This document shows, piece by piece, positions 32,641 to 44,445 of a stretch of 64,000 bases of DNA. Below the pieces are notes generated by a model. It was not told the DNA's origin. It ran no database searches and saw only the letters and a program-made list of their open reading frames with translations. Each line of letters opens with the position of its first letter. Position 1 is the stretch's first letter. Both the position numbers and the translations under genes were made by a program. Source of the DNA: Puccinellia tenuiflora (Eukaryota > Streptophyta > Magnoliopsida > Poales > Poaceae); the NCBI GenBank assembly GCA_012064385.1, contig QRDG01000532.1, positions 782,725-846,724 on the forward strand, in the 5' to 3' direction.

Positions 32641-34549
32641 TAGTTGAATTTGGCGTGGCGTCACGCCACGCCTTTGTTTTTTTTTATAATATTTTTGTTT
32701 TGTTGTTCAGCAAAATGTTAGCCAAATTGACTTGTTCGAATATGTTTTTTTATTTTTTGGTATGAGTAGACAGCAAATTTTGGTGATTTTTTTTATATAT
32801 TGTGTAGGTTATTGAAGTCTGTAGTGATTTGAAATGTTCAAACATATTTGTATTTTAAAGTCAATATTTAATTGGAATTAGAAAATCCATTTGAATTTGA
32901 TTTCCGTTTTCTTGGGGAATGTGTATTTGTATGGTGAATTTTTTTTGGCTAAATTGAAAATGTCTGAATATATTTGTAAGTTGATATAAGTATGTAACTT
33001 TTTTTTAGCACTCTCGATATATTTTATGGAATGTTTGTATGTTTTTTTTGTTCGAAATGTTCGAACATATTTGTATTTCGGGTTCTATATTCAATTGAAT
33101 TTAGTAAAAATGCGTTTTAATTACCTTTAAATGGTGACAAAAATTGAGTATTCCTTTTTGTTGTCCTTCAGCATAACCTGTTTGTATGCAATTTGCTGAT
33201 TGTTTTCATACATTACTCATGTTTGCCCTGGATATATTCGGAGATATTTATTTATAACCTGTTTGAATTTGAAAAATTGGTGAAAGTGGGAAGCTATTTT
33301 TTTTGTTGGCTTTCAAACAATCAAATTTGGAAGTCATTGGAATTTTTGAAAGTTTTTCGAATTTGGAATCTTGTCATATGGGGCGTGTGGTAAATTTCAA
33401 AAATTGGAAAATATCTTTTTTTAGGAAGTGCGGAAATTTGGGATTTTTTTTGAATTTGTAGCACATGCTTATTTTAGCTGAATAATTAAAGGAAATACAT
33501 TTTTTGATAATTTTTAGATGCAATTGAAATTCAATCTACAATTAGGGGATATGAATTTGTATGCTATGCAATTATTCATTTAATCAAGCATTTGTGCGAA
33601 AATTTACCTTTAATATATTTATAAGAAGGGTTTTTTTTGCGAAATGTTATACATTTTTTGGAATTTGAAAACATTTTTTTCCATAAGTAGCAAGTATTTA
33701 TTTATTCTGATCGGTTGGATATGTTATTCATATTTTTCAGGTGGTTTTGTTTGGAAAAATTGAGTATTCCTTTTTGTTGTCCTTCAGCATAACCTGTTTG
33801 TATGTAATTTGTTCGTAATGTTCTTGGGAAGATTATCTTTGAATAGTGTGAAATGGTTGAACATGTCTGTATTTCGGCGGGAGTATTTAATTTAATTAAG
33901 AGAAGATGCATTAGAATTACTTTTAAATGGTGATAACATTTGAATTCAAATTAGGGAAGGTGCGTTTCAATTAATTGCAAATAGTGACAACATTTGAATA
34001 TTCCAATTTTTTTCTTTAGCATACGCCGCATCCGCTGTATTTTAAAATGACCTAATTTGTCGAGATTTGTCGTCTATTTTATCGAAAATTTCACTAAATT
34101 GCTTCTTTAAATTTTGACTAATTGGGAAATGTTAAAATTCATTGGATTTTGTCGTCTACTTTTTCTAAAATTTTCACTAATTTGGAAGTGTTCATTTTTT
34201 TGTATTTTCTGCCATAAGTAGGTTGCATATTTTATGTACTTTGGAAATCTTGAATTTTGTTGGAAATTGGTGTCGATTTTTATCCAAATTTCCAACAACT
34301 TAGAATATCCTTTTTTTATTTAAGTCCACACAATTGTAGAAAAGTCCTTGTGTTTTCGCGGAATCGCAAACAGATCCCTCGCTGCGTTACATGTTGGACT
34401 GCGGGTTCGATTTTCGGTTTCGGGAGGGTTGTTTTTGCAAAAGCGTCACGGACGTGCTATGCTGGCTGTCGGATCGCCGTTCGACGGCCGAGATCGCAGC
34501 ACCGTAGCTACTGTTCCTCCCAACAGTAGCCGAGCGATCCCTGTTTGTT
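32641..34549. repeat. AT-rich repeat unit 1
   Basis: The unit opens with GTTGAATTTGGCGTGGCG at 32644, part of a 21-bp palindrome (32652-32672). It continues as very T-rich DNA and closes with a GC-rich tail of about 220 bp (34330-34550; CAAAAGCGTCA, GATCGCAGCACCGT, CCAACAGTAGCCGAGCG). Unit 2 starts and ends with the same features. No coding region is seen. The element class is unknown. Confidence 0.6.
32652..32672. repeat. 21-bp perfect palindrome (copy 1)
   Basis: Arms GGCGTGGCGT and ACGCCACGCC flank a central C. The identical palindrome lies 1,904 bp to the right. Confidence 0.9.
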
Positions 34550-34555
34550 GAATTT

Positions 34556-34576
34556 GGCGTGGCGTCACGCCACGCC
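34556..34576. repeat. 21-bp perfect palindrome (copy 2)
   Basis: This is identical to the palindrome at 32652-32672. It marks the start of unit 2. Confidence 0.9.
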
Positions 34577-35683
34577 CTTGGTGTTTTTTTTTTAGTTTTG
34601 TTTTGTTCGAACATGTTTTTATTTTTAGTATGTTTGTATTTTTGTTGTAAATATTTGTATTTATTTTTTCCACTAATTAGTTGGGATTGTGAAGTGAAAG
34701 AAACATTTTATCCACTAATAGTGGTTGAATTCCATATTTAGAGAAAGTTCATTTAGATTTCATCCGAATATTAACCAAATTGGAATGTTCAGTTTAAGTC
34801 CATTATTAGAGGAAATGCAATATATGAGCATTTATTAAATTCATGTTCACACATTTAAAGGATGTGCATTTGGATTTTATCCACAAATATTCACCAACTT
34901 GAAAAGTTCCAATATGTTTGGTTTTTTAGTGTAAATAGTTGGCATTTAGATATGTGAACATGTTGATTTATTTTGAAGTATCTCCAATTTTTAAGCAATT
35001 TGTTTTTTACCATTATTAATTTCCAATTTAAGTCCATGTTGAGTGGAAATGCACATTTATTAGTTTGAATTCCACAGTTAGAGTATTTTTTAAAATTCAA
35101 CTTCGTATAGTTGGAGCATGTTTTTTTTGCCACAAATAATGTTTTAATTTAGTTGTAAATAGTTGTATTTTTTTTTGCGAGCATGTTGATATATATATTT
35201 TTTTTTGTAGTTTCTTTTTTTTAAGCGAATTGGAATGTTCGATTATGTTTCTTTTTTTTCGTTAACATGTAATTTAAGTCCACAATGGATGAAAATTACA
35301 CATTTATTCAATTGGACGTCATATTTAGAGAAAATTTATTTAGATTACATCCAACTATTTTACGAAATCGAAAATGTTTCTATTTCATTGTGAGTAGGTA
35401 GTTTTTTTTTAGATTTTTTTATTTTTTTTCATATCTTTTTGTAGAAGGGTCAAACACGTTTGCAATTTCTTTGAATTGAATTCCATATTTAGAGTAAGTT
35501 CTTTTTTTGTGAGGATGTTAATATATTTTTTGTTGGAGTATCTCTCTCTTTTTTTTTACGAATGTGAATGTTCGAATATGTTTCTATTTTTCCATTAAAA
35601 TGTAAATTAAGTCCACGATGGGTGAAAAATACATATTTATTCATTTGGATGTTACATTTAGAGGAAGTTTATTTAGATTACAT

Positions 35684-36097
35684 CCAAGTATTTACCAAAT
35701 TGGAATGTTCAATTAAGAACATTATCGAAGTACAAACATGTTTGGACATTTCAAACCACTGAATATTTAAATACTATACAAAAATATATAAAAAAATTAT
35801 CACAAAAAAAATGCTACCAGTTCATAGAAAACAAAAACATGTTTGAACATTCCAAGTTGTTCAAGTTGGGGTGTTTTTTTTAATTTCAATCCAAGTATTT
35901 ACCAAATTGGAATGTTCAATTTAAGAACATTATCGAAGTACAAACATGTTTGGACATTTCAAACCACTGAATATTTAAATACTATACAAAAAGATATGAA
36001 AAAATTATCACAAAAAAAATGCTACCAGTTCATAGAAAACAAAAACATGTTTGAACATTCCAAGTTGTTCAAGTTGGGGTGTTTTTTTTTAAATTTC
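35684..36097. repeat. 207-bp tandem duplication
   Basis: The segment beginning CCAAGTATTTACCAAATTGG at 35684 is repeated from 35891 with very few differences, including GAACATTATCGAAGTACAAA and the GTTCAAGTTGGGGTG end. It lies inside AT-rich unit 2 and appears recent. Confidence 0.9.
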
Positions 36098-36339
36098 AAG
36101 GTATTAAAGTCTCTATTAAAGTTCATAGAAAACAAAAACATGTTTGAATATATATTTTTTTTAATTTTATGCAGTGGATTTCAAATAGATTGGAAAAGGT
36201 CCCGAAGTATTTGAAATGAACATTTTGATTTTTAGAAATTGTTTATTTGGAGTTGTATTTTGCAAGTTGTAAAAGATTTTTTAAAATAGGAAAATAAAAA
36301 CAGAGAGAAAAAAAAGAAGGAAAACAAAAACAGAGTGAA

Positions 36340-36800
36340 AAAAAGGGCCGGCCGAGCTGCACAGCAGCCCGGCCCAGCTAGCAAGCCGGCCTGGCCAGCC
36401 CGGCCCACCATGACGTCGGCTGACGTAAGCACGGCCATGGACGGCGACGCGGAGCTCTCCGAGCTCGCGCTCGACCGGAGGAGCTCGCGCGCAGTCCTTG
36501 GACCGCGCGGAGTCGCCAGAGGAGGCGGAGGGGAGCCTAACGGGCGGCGGGGCGAGACATATGGTCGCCGGAGTCGCCGGCGGCGACCAATCCACGGCGT
36601 CGGATCTTCGGAGGACGCAGAGCACGGCGGCGGCGATTATGGCGCGCTAACGGCGCCCCGGCAGCTGATCCGCGGCGAGGAAGGAGAGGCGGCGGCGGAG
36701 CTCCCCGCATGCTCGGATGCGTGCGGGGAGGGGCGTGGCGGTGGCGCGGCGCGTCGGCGGCGGCGGCGACGTCCGCGTCGCGGGAGAGAGGAAGGGGAGG
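36340..36800. other. GC-rich block inside repeat unit 2
   Basis: This is a GC-rich insert with a 287-codon plus frame (36335-37198) that runs on into the unit tail and has no recognisable domain. It starts with a GGGCCGGCC motif often seen near grass transposon ends. I treat the frame as non-coding. Confidence 0.35.
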
Positions 36801-37199
36801 GGGAGTGTGCTGACGGTTTTACGAAAAAGTCCCCGTATTTTTATGGAATTGCAATGAGGTCCTTCTCTGTGTTAATTCGTGGACCGCGGGTTCTATTTAC
36901 GGCTTCTAGAGGGGCTTTTTTGCAAAAGCGTCATCGACGCGTGCTGGGAGCCGTCGGATCGTCGGCGGACGGCCGGGATCGCAGCACTGTCGCTACTGTT
37001 TCTCCCAACAGTAGCCCGAGCGCTGAGAGGAGGCGAAAGGGTTCGTCTTTTATATATAGTATAGATGCTATTGCGGAGCAACACACAAGCTCTATTTCCA
37101 ATCAACCTTTGTCTTCCATTTTGGAGCCTATTGCTTCCCTCCTCCTCTGTGTCCTAACTCCTGTAGCGAAGAATGGAACGACACTCTCTCTCTCCTGAC

Positions 37200-37690
37200 T
37201 CTCTGAGCTTCTTACAGAGTATATACACCTCAAAGTCGATTCTGATATTGAAGAGCTGTACAAATGTTTCCTTCTTATGAAAAGGTAAAGCATACAACCA
37301 TTATTAGTTATGAACATGAAATGATATACATGTAGTTAATTAGTCTCTCTTGAAGAGGAAGGTAGCTCATGAACCACGTTATTATTAACTACTGAACTTT
37401 CTCACTGCAGGTTCTCGTCAGCATCCGAGCCTTTTCCGGAATTGCACAATTGCATTCTTCCTTTGCTACAGGTAAAATTTAAATGTTAAATTATTATCAG
37501 CTCTTGAATACTTCAGTACAAGATTTACCTCTGTATTTTGTTATGGCTGTCCTTCATTTCTTTAGCTTTATCACCTTTTGCTTTCACAAACCGCAAGGTT
37601 GAAGTACCTTCTTTGTTTTTAGATGGAGCCAATCAGCTGTCCAGTCTTCAGTTTAAAGTTTGAAGGTTTTGAGCAAGCACCACATGCGGA
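37200..37690 (+). other. Possible exon fragments of an unknown gene
   Basis: Short pieces bounded by splice-like signals can be read: about 37217-37287 (ending AAAAGGTAAAGC), 37412-37471 (after CTGCAGG, ending CTACAGGTAAA) and one from about 37621. The first two give IEELYKCFLLMKR and FPELHNCILPLLQ. I do not recognise the protein. The series is cut by a MITE at 37700. Confidence 0.3.
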
Positions 37691-37699
37691 AAGTTGTTT

Positions 37700-38090
37700 T
37701 GGAACCTGGGCACCAGTAATCCCGCTTTTTACAAAAATCGAAAATCATACTTTTGTGTTTCAAAAAATTCAAGAAAAAAGTATGCAGATACATATACATA
37801 TTTTCTACATACATACTAAATTTGGTTTAAAAATACGATATATTTTAGGCTACACAAAAATAACAAAATTCGGGACAAAAAAGGGATTTTCACTATACTT
37901 CATACAGCCACGAATTTGTTATTTTCTGTAGCCCGAAATAAAAAGTATTTTCAACTGAAACTTTGCACAAAAATATATATATATATACCATGTGTATGTA
38001 TTCACGTTCAAAAAATTGGATTTTTTCAAACTCCTAAATACCATTTTCTTTTTTTTTAGAAAAACGGGATCACTGGTGCCCAGGTGCACC
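37700..38090. mobile_element. Hairpin MITE with near full-length arms
   Basis: The left end ACCTGGGCACCAGTAATCCC is mirrored by GGGATCACTGGTGCCCAGGT at 38066-38085 (one mismatch). Pairing continues inward: TAGGCTACACAAAAATAACA near 37849 matches the reverse complement of the TTGTTATTTTCTGTAGCCC region near 37917. The 390-bp AT-rich element is one long imperfect hairpin and is non-coding. Confidence 0.75.
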
Positions 38091-38191
38091 AAATCCCTTC
38101 TCCACCACATGTGCATAATTTTGCAAGGTGGGTGCGATTAGATCCACCAACTCAGTAATTTAGAAAATGGACATTTATGTCCACAAACTCG
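38091..38191. other. Short spacer
   Basis: This spacer lies between the hairpin MITE and the PIF/Harbinger-like element. No feature is recognised. Confidence 0.3.
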
Positions 38192-38194
38192 TAA

Positions 38195-39787
38195 GAGCAT
38201 CTACAGTGGGGGCGCCAATAGGCCGTCCGGATGCGCGACCGGACGGGTTCTATTGACGTCGTCCGGACGAGCATCCCGCTATTGGCGTTGTAACTCCCCA
38301 CTCGCGACGTCAATAGAAAAGATTTTAAACACAAAATTTGACAAATTTTATTCATACTTTAGGAAATTTTACATGTTCGAACGAAATTCAATGAACCTAA
38401 ACCTAATCTAGCGAAGGCGGTAATGGTCGAAGATGGTGTAGTCCAGCGTCTCGTCCTTGACCGCCGCACTGCCAGCATTGCCTCCTCGTCCTTGACGACG
38501 TCGCTGGGCCCCGCCTCGCGGTCGTCGGCGGCGAGGTCGTAGAACGGCGCCCCGGTGATCTGCACATGGTCCTGTAGGGACAACGCGCATGCCTTCTCCT
38601 CGTCCAGCATCGGGATGTCTCGACTACTGCAGCACAGCAGCCAGACTGAAGCAGCCCTCAGGATTGGTGACGGGGTCGAAGAGCGCCTCCTGCGACGCGA
38701 TGAGGTACTTGAACTCGGAGTTCACCTTCTTTGGCGTAGGTGGAAGGGAGAGGCGGTTGCTGCTGCCCTGCCGATACTGCTGTGCCGTGCCGTCACGGAA
38801 GATGAGAGGCCGCCACCGCTGCGCCTCATCGGTGTGCGCACCTCCTTTTTCACCTCCGGCTTGGGGGTGAGCGGCGCTGATGTGTCTCGGGAGGAGGAGC
38901 CTGAACGCGACGGCAAGCCCGTGCTCCTTAGTGCACAACGGTTCGGAGGGGTGCCAACATCATGAAAGGGGGAGGGGCGTAGAGGGTCGCGCCACCCTCG
39001 GTGATGTGTGACATGACCCACCCCATAGTACGCCCGACACGCCCCAGAACGTGTAGCGGGCAATGAAGTTCTTGTCCCGCGACGGTGGTAGCAACCTGGC
39101 GTTGGTCCAGGTGTTCATCTCCTCCTTGTGGAGCCGCCTAGCGGTCGTAGTTGGCCGGGGTCGAATGCCACTGGGCATCCTTGCGCTGCTCGAGGGTGAG
39201 TGCGCCCCAATAATGGCGCATCACCGCGCCCCATCAGTCACGGCTCGTCAGCGTGACGGGGTTTGGCACCGGGATACCGTTGATGCTGAGTGCCCACCCT
39301 TTGGGGGCTCGTATGTAGGGCGGCACGAGGTAGTTGTTGTTGTGCTGGGCCACCGCCTTCTCCTTCAGCAGTGTATTGGAGGGGGAATCCGTTAGCGGCG
39401 GCTCTGCTGTTGTGCTTGTCCCCATACATCACCATTGGTGGTGGTGACCTAGCTAGAGTTTCATGCGGAGGGAGAGATGAGAGTAGCTGACGTGGGGTGT
39501 GAGACCGAGGGTTGGCGCGGCGCGACTTTTATCGCCGCCAGAGAGCGGTGAGCGGCGCCAAAGCGGTGAGAGGTGAAGCGGCATCTGGCTGCTGTGCCAT
39601 GAATGCCTCTTACCTGGGCGGTGACATGCATGGCCCACTCGTCAGAGCATCACGCAAAGTTTCGTCCGGCGCGTCAAAGCGGCTCCCTACACAGAGGGCG
39701 TGGGCTAGACATGCCGAACGAGATATTAGGCCGGTGCACCCAATAGTTCTATTGGGAGTCCTATTGACGTCCCGACTAGAGATGCTC
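38195..39787. mobile_element. Second PIF/Harbinger-like element
   Basis: TAA target duplications (38192-38194 and 39788-39790) flank inverted ends GAGCATCTACAGTGGGGGCG and, from the right, GAGCATCTCTAGTCGGGACG. The first eight bases are shared with the element at 2947. The 1.59 kb GC-rich interior has several broken minus-strand frames (38359-39178). They contain pieces such as RLHKEEMNTWTNARL and PKPEVKKEVRTPMRRSGGG, which look like one decayed gene. No DDE transposase motif was recognised. Confidence 0.7.
38359..39180 (-). pseudogene. Decayed gene inside the Harbinger-like element
   Basis: Overlapping minus-strand frames can be followed with frameshifts from about 39180 to 38359. The pieces include an HKEEMNTW segment, a WGGSCHTSP segment, a basic PKPEVKKE segment and an acidic end (DEEKACALSLQDHV). 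Domain identity is unknown. Its place suggests the accessory protein of the element or a captured gene. Confidence 0.4.
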
Positions 39788-39790
39788 TAA

Positions 39791-40084
39791 AACCGATCGA
39801 CTAAAAGCCTGGACCTCTAATTGTTTGGTCATTTTGTAGGATTTCATCAGTCAGCATTATAGTGGGGTATTGCGTCTCTAGTTCGAAATCCAGCTATTAC
39901 TAATAGTACGAAGGATGGAGATGGGTACTGGAGTATCAGTGGCTCAACTAACACCATCATGTTGTGGATCCATGGAGTGTAATTGGCTCTTCTTGTCTGC
40001 GTATATGAACCGAATCAGTGTTTTGAATGACTATGTTGTGGGTTCATCATGTACGAAAGGGAAATCGTATACGCATGTAAATAT
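39791..40084. other. Gap between the Harbinger-like and Copia elements
   Basis: This sequence of about 290 bp has no long frame. It may continue the exon-like region that was interrupted at 37700. There is no strong signal. Confidence 0.3.
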
Positions 40085-40251
40085 TGTTAGACATGTACGA
40101 TGTAGGACACGTCTAGTCGGCCGCAATCAAGGAGGTTTAGTTTTATTTCCTAAATTGTAAACCCTAGCTTGGCAACCAAGCAATCTCTTTGACTATATAA
40201 TCCCATCACGGGATCCAATCAATCTAAGTGCAACAATTGCAATTGCCTTCA
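40085..40251 (+). repeat. 5' LTR of the Copia element
   Basis: It begins TGTTAGACATGTACG and ends GCAATTGCCTTCA, directly followed by a primer-binding site. A TATA-like CTATATAATCCC lies near 40192. The 3' partner is absent, so the LTR boundaries rest on the TG/CA ends and the primer site. Confidence 0.65.
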
Positions 40252-40263
40252 TGGTATCAGATT
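40252..40263 (+). other. Copia primer-binding site
   Basis: TGGTATCAGATT at the LTR edge matches the 3' end of plant initiator Met-tRNA over the first nine to ten bases. This primer is used by most plant Copia elements to start minus-strand DNA synthesis. Confidence 0.8.
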
Positions 40264-40286
40264 AGGTTTTCGATCCTCTAAATCCT

Positions 40287-41093
40287 ATGGCACCGACACA
40301 GCCCACCCCCACCGAAATCGCGGCCGAGGCCGCCGCCAAAACCGCCCTATGGGCACTTGCCGCCGCGCTCCCAAGCATCCGCGCCGCCGTACCGGTTACC
40401 CTCGAGCTCTCCACCTCCAACTTCCTCCAATGGCGAGGCATGTTCTCCGACGTCGTCGAGAAGTATGCCCTCGAAGACCATCTAGATGAGAAGGAGTACC
40501 CCACCAATCCCACGCCGCAGTGGAGTCGGAACGACGCCATCGTCCGATCGTGGCTCAACAGCACCGTCGCGCCCGAGCTTCTCGCCATGGTCGTCGACAG
40601 CACCACGCCACTTTCCTGCGCACTCCTTATGGAAGCGTCTCTCAGACATCTACCACAACAACGCCGAGACCCGCTCCTCCTACCTCGAGCAAGAATTCCA
40701 CGGTCTCCAACAGGGGTCCATGACCGTGGCCGATTACTGCCGCAAGCAAAAGCTTCTCGCCGACGAGCTCAATGCTTTGGGCACAACCGTCACCGACAAG
40801 CGTCTCGTGCAGAACACACTTCGCGGACTCGGATCTGGACTTGCCTACATGCGCACCCTAACCCTCAAACAGCGCCTACTGCCGTCATTCCTCGACGTGC
40901 GCTCGTCTCTTCTGCTGGAGGAACTCACGCTGAAGCAGTCTGCAACATCTTCCGCTGCTCCGACCGCCTTCATCGCGCGAGGCATCTCCATGCCTCCAAC
41001 ACCACGCGGCCCCGCGGAAACCACGCCGCCTCAGCACCGCCCCTACCCATGCCGCAACTTCCAGCAGCGAGGCAGTTGCCAGTTTTGTGTGTG
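40287..41093 (+). pseudogene. Copia gag, frameshifted
   Basis: The ATG at 40287 opens a gag with the classic features: a motif near VTLELSTSNFLQWRGMFSDV, then (after a frameshift near 40610) WKRLSDIYHNNAETRSSYLE and a region with MTVADYCRKQKLLADEL. This is the UBN2-type gag domain. The frame then ends at a TGA (41091-41093). No CCHC knuckle is intact, although a CRNFQQRGSCQFC piece is its decayed remnant. The product would have formed the virus-like particle. Confidence 0.8.
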
Positions 41094-41181
41094 ATGCCGC
41101 TTCCTCGACTCCGGTACTCCCCAGCAACACGGCAACAAGCTACGAGGCGGCAACTCCAACACGTCCGCCAAGGGATCACAG

Positions 41182-44100
41182 GTGCCCTGGCCCTCCATGC
41201 AAAACCCTTGGGCAGGCTCTATTCAGATGTGGCCAGGTCCGCCTCCGCGCCCGCCTCTTCCAGGTCCGCCACAGGCCCATCATGCCATGATGTCACCGCC
41301 GCCTCCGTGGGTCTACGGTGCTCCGTCGACCATGCCAAGTCCACCAGGGGTGCCGCCACCAACCATGCCCTGGATGATGCTAGGAGCTCCGCCAGGTGCT
41401 CCAACAGCCGCCCCGACATATGCTACTCCGCCATCATCTTTCGACCAAGGACATCTTATGCAGGGGTTCAACACCATGTCTCTCACACCACCATCGTCCA
41501 ACGAGTGGATCATGGACTCAGGCGCCTCCGCTCACATGACCGGCAATCAGGGTAACCTTTCGCACATCATCCCCTCTAACTCTCCTTTCCCACGTGTCAT
41601 CGTAGGCAATGGTCAATCCCTTCCTATCGCACAAATTGGCCACACAACCCTTTCTACTCCTATCCACTCTTTCTCCCTTAACAATGTCTTAGTTACACCT
41701 AACCTCATAAAAAATCTAATTTCCGTTCATAAGTTAACCACTGATAATCTTGTTTCTGTCGAATTTGATCCTTTTGGTCTTTCTGTGAAGGACTTCTGCA
41801 CCAAGACCGAGACCTGTACCCCTTCTGGTGCCCGGCTTCCCCTGCGCATGATCTCTCAACCACCGCGTCGTCTTCAACCTTGTGGCATCGTCGCTTAGGA
41901 CATCTCAGTAGTCAAGCTTTGTCGCACCGATGATCATTTTTTCTTTTCCTTGTAATAAAAATGCCACTGATGATCATTTATGTCATGCTTGTCAATTAGG
42001 AAAACATGTTCGCCTACCCTTTGATACATCATCTACTAATACAAATCGTCCTTTTCAACTCATCCATTGTGATCTATGGACTTCGCCTCTTCCTAGTGTG
42101 TCTGGTTGAAAATATTATCTCGTTGTGTTAGATGATTTCACTTGTTACCTTTGGACCTTTCCCTTGCGCGCAAAATCCGACACTTTTTCTACACTCAAAC
42201 ACTTCTTCGCATATGTATCCACTCAGTTTAATACAACCGTCCAATCAGTTCAATGCGACAATGGTCGCGAATTTGACAATACCGCTGCTCACCTGTTTCT
42301 TCTCTCTCTCGGTGCCACCCTTCGCATGTCCTGCCCTTACACCTCTTCCTAGAACAGCAAAGCCGAACGTATCATTCGCTCTACAAATAATATAGTGTGT
42401 TCCCTTCTTTTCCAAGCAAGCATGCCACCCACCTATTGGGTTGAAGCTCTCCACACTACCACTTTTCTCTTCAACCTTCACCCTACCAAAACCCTTCAAA
42501 ACCGTACACCATACGAGGCTCTTCGTGGTCTCCCTCTCCCTCTTTATCATTTGCGTGTTTTCGGTTGCCTTTGCTATCCTAATTTATCCACTACAGCACC
42601 ACACAAGCTTGCTCCACGCACAACCGCGTGCGTCTTCCTAGGGTATCCCTCTAACCATCGTGGCTATCGCTGTCTTGACCTCGCCACACATAAAATCATC
42701 ATCTCTCGCCATGTTGTTTTCGACGAGAACACCTTCCCGTTTGCCAAACAAGCCACACCGCCTCCTACAGCCACCGATCTCTCCTTCTTAGACGATCATC
42801 CTGTCATCCTTCCACCCAACATTACCCCACCTGCACCAGTGCCGCCAATCACTCCTACACCTGAGCCCCATAACCCACCTACACCACCAGCATCACCTCA
42901 AACTCCACCTGTGATCTTAGCTCCCGTCGACCCTCCACTTGTCGACAATACTCATTCTATGTTTACCCGTGGAAAATGTGGCATGTCTAAACCTGTTGAT
43001 CGCCTTAATCTACTGGCTGATGTTCTTAGTCCAATTCCCAAAAGCTACCGGAGTGCTATCAAGGACCCTCAGTGGCACTCAACAATGATGGATGAATTCA
43101 CTACCCTGCAAACTAATCGGACCTGGGACCTTGTTCCCCACCCGCCCGATGCTAATGTCGTCTCTAGCAAATGGATATTTCGGCACAAGCTTAAACCAGA
43201 TAGATCACTGGATCGCTACAAAGCACGATGGGTGCTTCACGGCTTCACACAGCGCCCCGGCGTTGACTATGGTGAGACTTTCAGCCCGATTGTCAAGCCG
43301 GCAACTGTTCGGACCGTCCTCTGCATTGCGGTAGCGCCAAACTGGCCGGTTCACCAGCTCGACATCAACAATGCCTTCCTCAATGGTACCCTTGCTGAGA
43401 CGGTTTACTATGCACAACCGTCAAGGTTTGTTGATGTCTCTCAGCCCGATCACGTGTGCCGCCTTAATAAATCTCTTTATGGATTCAAACAGGCACCACG
43501 TGCATGGTACAGCCGCTTCGCCGACCATCTACTTCGACTCGGCTTTGTCAAATCACGCTCGGATTCATCGCTCTTCATCTACAACCGCAACACCGAGATT
43601 GTGTACCTGCTGCTATACGTGGATGATATAGTCCTGACGGCCTCATCTGAGCATCTTCTTCGACAAACGATCACAGCTCTCGAGCGGTAATTCTCTCTCA
43701 AGGACCTTGGTACATTGCACTACTTCCTCGGTGTCGCCGTCACTCGGTCCTCTGATGGCATGTTCCTCTCCCAGCGACAGTACATCATTGACATTCTGGA
43801 TCGTGCGGGCATGACCGAGTGTAACCCATGCTCAACTCCAGTCGACACACAGTCCAAGCTCGGCGCAGATGGCGCCGTCGTTGCTGATCCATCTGCCTAT
43901 CGGAGTCTGGTGGATGCTCTCCAGTACTTGTTCTTCACCAGACCGGACATCGCCTATGCCGTGCAGCAGGTATGCTTGTACATGCATGACCCACGGGAAC
44001 CGCATCTGAATGCGGTCAAGCGGATTCTTCGGTATCTTCGCGGCACCATCGACCATGGACTTCAGATACATCGCTCATCGCCGACATCGCTCACTGCATA

Positions 44101-44445
44101 TACTGATGCTGACTGGGCTGGCTGCCCCGACACACGCAAGTCTACATCCGGCTACGGTGTATTCCTCGGTGATAATTTGGTCTCTTGGTCCTCCAAACGA
44201 CAGCAAACTGTCTCCCGGTCAAGTGCGGAGGCTGAGTACCGTGGTGTTGCCAACGTCGTCGCTGAGGCATGCTGGTTACGCCAGCTCTTGTCCGAGCTTC
44301 AACGCCCTCTTCAGCGAGCTACTGTGGTCTACTGCGACAACATCTCCGCCGTCTACCTTTCGACGAACCCGGTTCAACATTAACGTACCAAGCATGTGGA
44401 GATTGATCTTCATTTCGTTCGTGAGCGCGTTGCTTTTGGAGATGT
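41182..44445 (+). pseudogene. Copia pol (PR, INT, RT, RNase H), multiple stops
   Basis: Protease: IMDSGASAHMTG near 41508-41543 (aspartic DSGA). Integrase: WHRRLGHLSSQ, then a stop; a LVVLDDF catalytic region; QCDNGREF; and a CPYTSS-stop where the third acidic site follows; then the GKAER-like remnant and FGCLCYPNL. RT: ARWVLHGFTQRPGVDYGETF, LDINNAFLNG and the catalytic LLYVDDIVL near 43609. RNase H: YTDADWAGC and KRQQTVSRSSAEAEY. Stops lie at about 42107, 42350, 43688 and 44381. The domain order protease-integrase-RT-RNase H defines Ty1/Copia. The coding sequence is cut at 44449 by the Gypsy insertion. Confidence 0.9.

Larger units (their letters stand above)
34547..37060. repeat. AT-rich repeat unit 2
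   Basis: It begins with the same GTTGAATTTGGCGTGGCG sequence as unit 1 and ends with the same GC-rich tail (36820-37040; GCAAAAGCGTCATCGACG, GGGATCGCAGCACTGTCGC, CCAACAGTAGCCCGAGCG). Between about 36340 and 36800 it has a GC-rich block absent from unit 1. The tail continues into TTTTATATATAGTATAGATG. The two units are head to tail. Confidence 0.6.

Noticed and set aside
36335..37198. 287-codon plus-strand open frame
   Set aside because: It spans a GC-rich insert and the tail of a repeat unit; the tail's counterpart at 34330-34550 does not keep the frame and no domain is seen.
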